A DNA stretch of 40,124 nt, from assembly GCA_016714935.1 (NCBI GenBank), contig JADKBU010000052.1, positions 1 to 40,124 on the forward strand. Direction: 5' to 3'. The position numbers and the translations under genes are program-made. Source of the DNA: Candidatus Accumulibacter propinquus. GTDB lineage: Bacteria > Pseudomonadota > Gammaproteobacteria > Burkholderiales > Rhodocyclaceae. The notes under the pieces were generated by a model. That model saw only the letters and a list, made by a program, of their open reading frames with translations, ran no database searches and had not been told where the DNA came from. Below are positions 40,102 to 40,124 of the stretch, piece by piece; the first letter of the stretch is position 1; each line of letters opens with the position of its first letter.

Positions 40102-40124
40102 GAGGTGGGGGCGCTGAACGCTTA
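40102..40124 (-). repeat. IS66 right terminal inverted repeat
   Basis: Ends GCTGAACGCTTA at the final base of the window and is the inverse of the left end. One further base would complete the expected GTAAGCG terminus. Confidence 0.85.

Larger units (their letters stand above)
37683..40124 (+). mobile_element. IS66-family insertion sequence, essentially complete
   Basis: It has three overlapping or adjacent ORFs in the standard tnpA-tnpB-tnpC order and terminal inverted repeats starting (G)TAAGCGTTCAGC. The left end is at 37683-37684 and the right end at 40124, the last base of the window, so at most one terminal base is missing. The 8 bp before the left end are GATTCAAT, the expected target duplication; the second copy would lie just outside. 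tnpC has a one-base frameshift, so autonomous movement is doubtful unless that is a sequencing error. Confidence 0.92.

Noticed and set aside
1..40124. CRISPR arrays, rRNA genes or a replication origin
   Set aside because: I saw no regularly spaced short repeats, no rRNA sequence and no DnaA-box cluster anywhere in the window.

Overview
The window looks like the chromosome of a GC-rich betaproteobacterium, most likely a Rhodocyclales member close to Candidatus Accumulibacter. This is inferred from gene content and codon bias: a PHA-synthase relative, an HD-GYP receptor, an hrcA-nadK-recN block, a sigma-54 promoter of the type seen before PEP-CTERM genes in that group, and IS66. No search was run.

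Positions 1-6.6 kb lie mostly on the reverse strand. There is the start of a probable chemotaxis receptor, a BrnT-type toxin joined in one frame to an antitoxin-like domain, and a tight six-gene operon read right to left: hotdog thioesterase, isovaleryl-CoA dehydrogenase, a GNAT-beta-carbonic anhydrase fusion, an EamA transporter, a second acyl-CoA dehydrogenase and a second thioesterase. Its theme is branched or short acyl-CoA oxidation, with thioesterases to release CoA and carbonic anhydrase to supply bicarbonate.

Positions 6.6-16.3 kb run mainly forward: a metallo-beta-lactamase hydrolase, a PHA-synthase homologue that has lost its catalytic Cys and His and about 100 residues, an alkaline-phosphatase-superfamily enzyme, a YajD HNH protein, an HDOD protein, rfaE2 (reverse) and a large HD-GYP receptor with an insert inside the HD-GYP fold. 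A 590-bp gap follows, with an apparently orphan sigma-54 promoter and a structured stretch, and then a small zinc-ribbon ORF.

Positions 16.3-25.9 kb are core genes: a LysR regulator divergent from malate synthase A, hemH-hrcA divergent from nadK-recN, an XRE regulator, lysC, and tRNA-Ser(GCT), whose first base is the last base of the lysC stop codon.

Positions 25.9-37.5 kb form an accessory island bounded by two diverged direct repeats of about 290 bp, the first starting at the CCA end of the tRNA. Inside, unrelated cargo genes (membrane protein, tag glycosylase, SYLF protein with an Mth938-like gene, DUF2092 protein with a small partner, lipoprotein, hybrid histidine kinase) alternate with decayed copies of one phage tail-fibre/lysis module. 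Three cargo units are also preceded by a shared repeat that in two copies contains a plausible promoter.

Positions 37.5-40.1 kb hold a nearly complete IS66 element (tnpA, tnpB and a frameshifted tnpC) that appears to interrupt a reverse-strand gene. Its right inverted repeat ends at the window edge.
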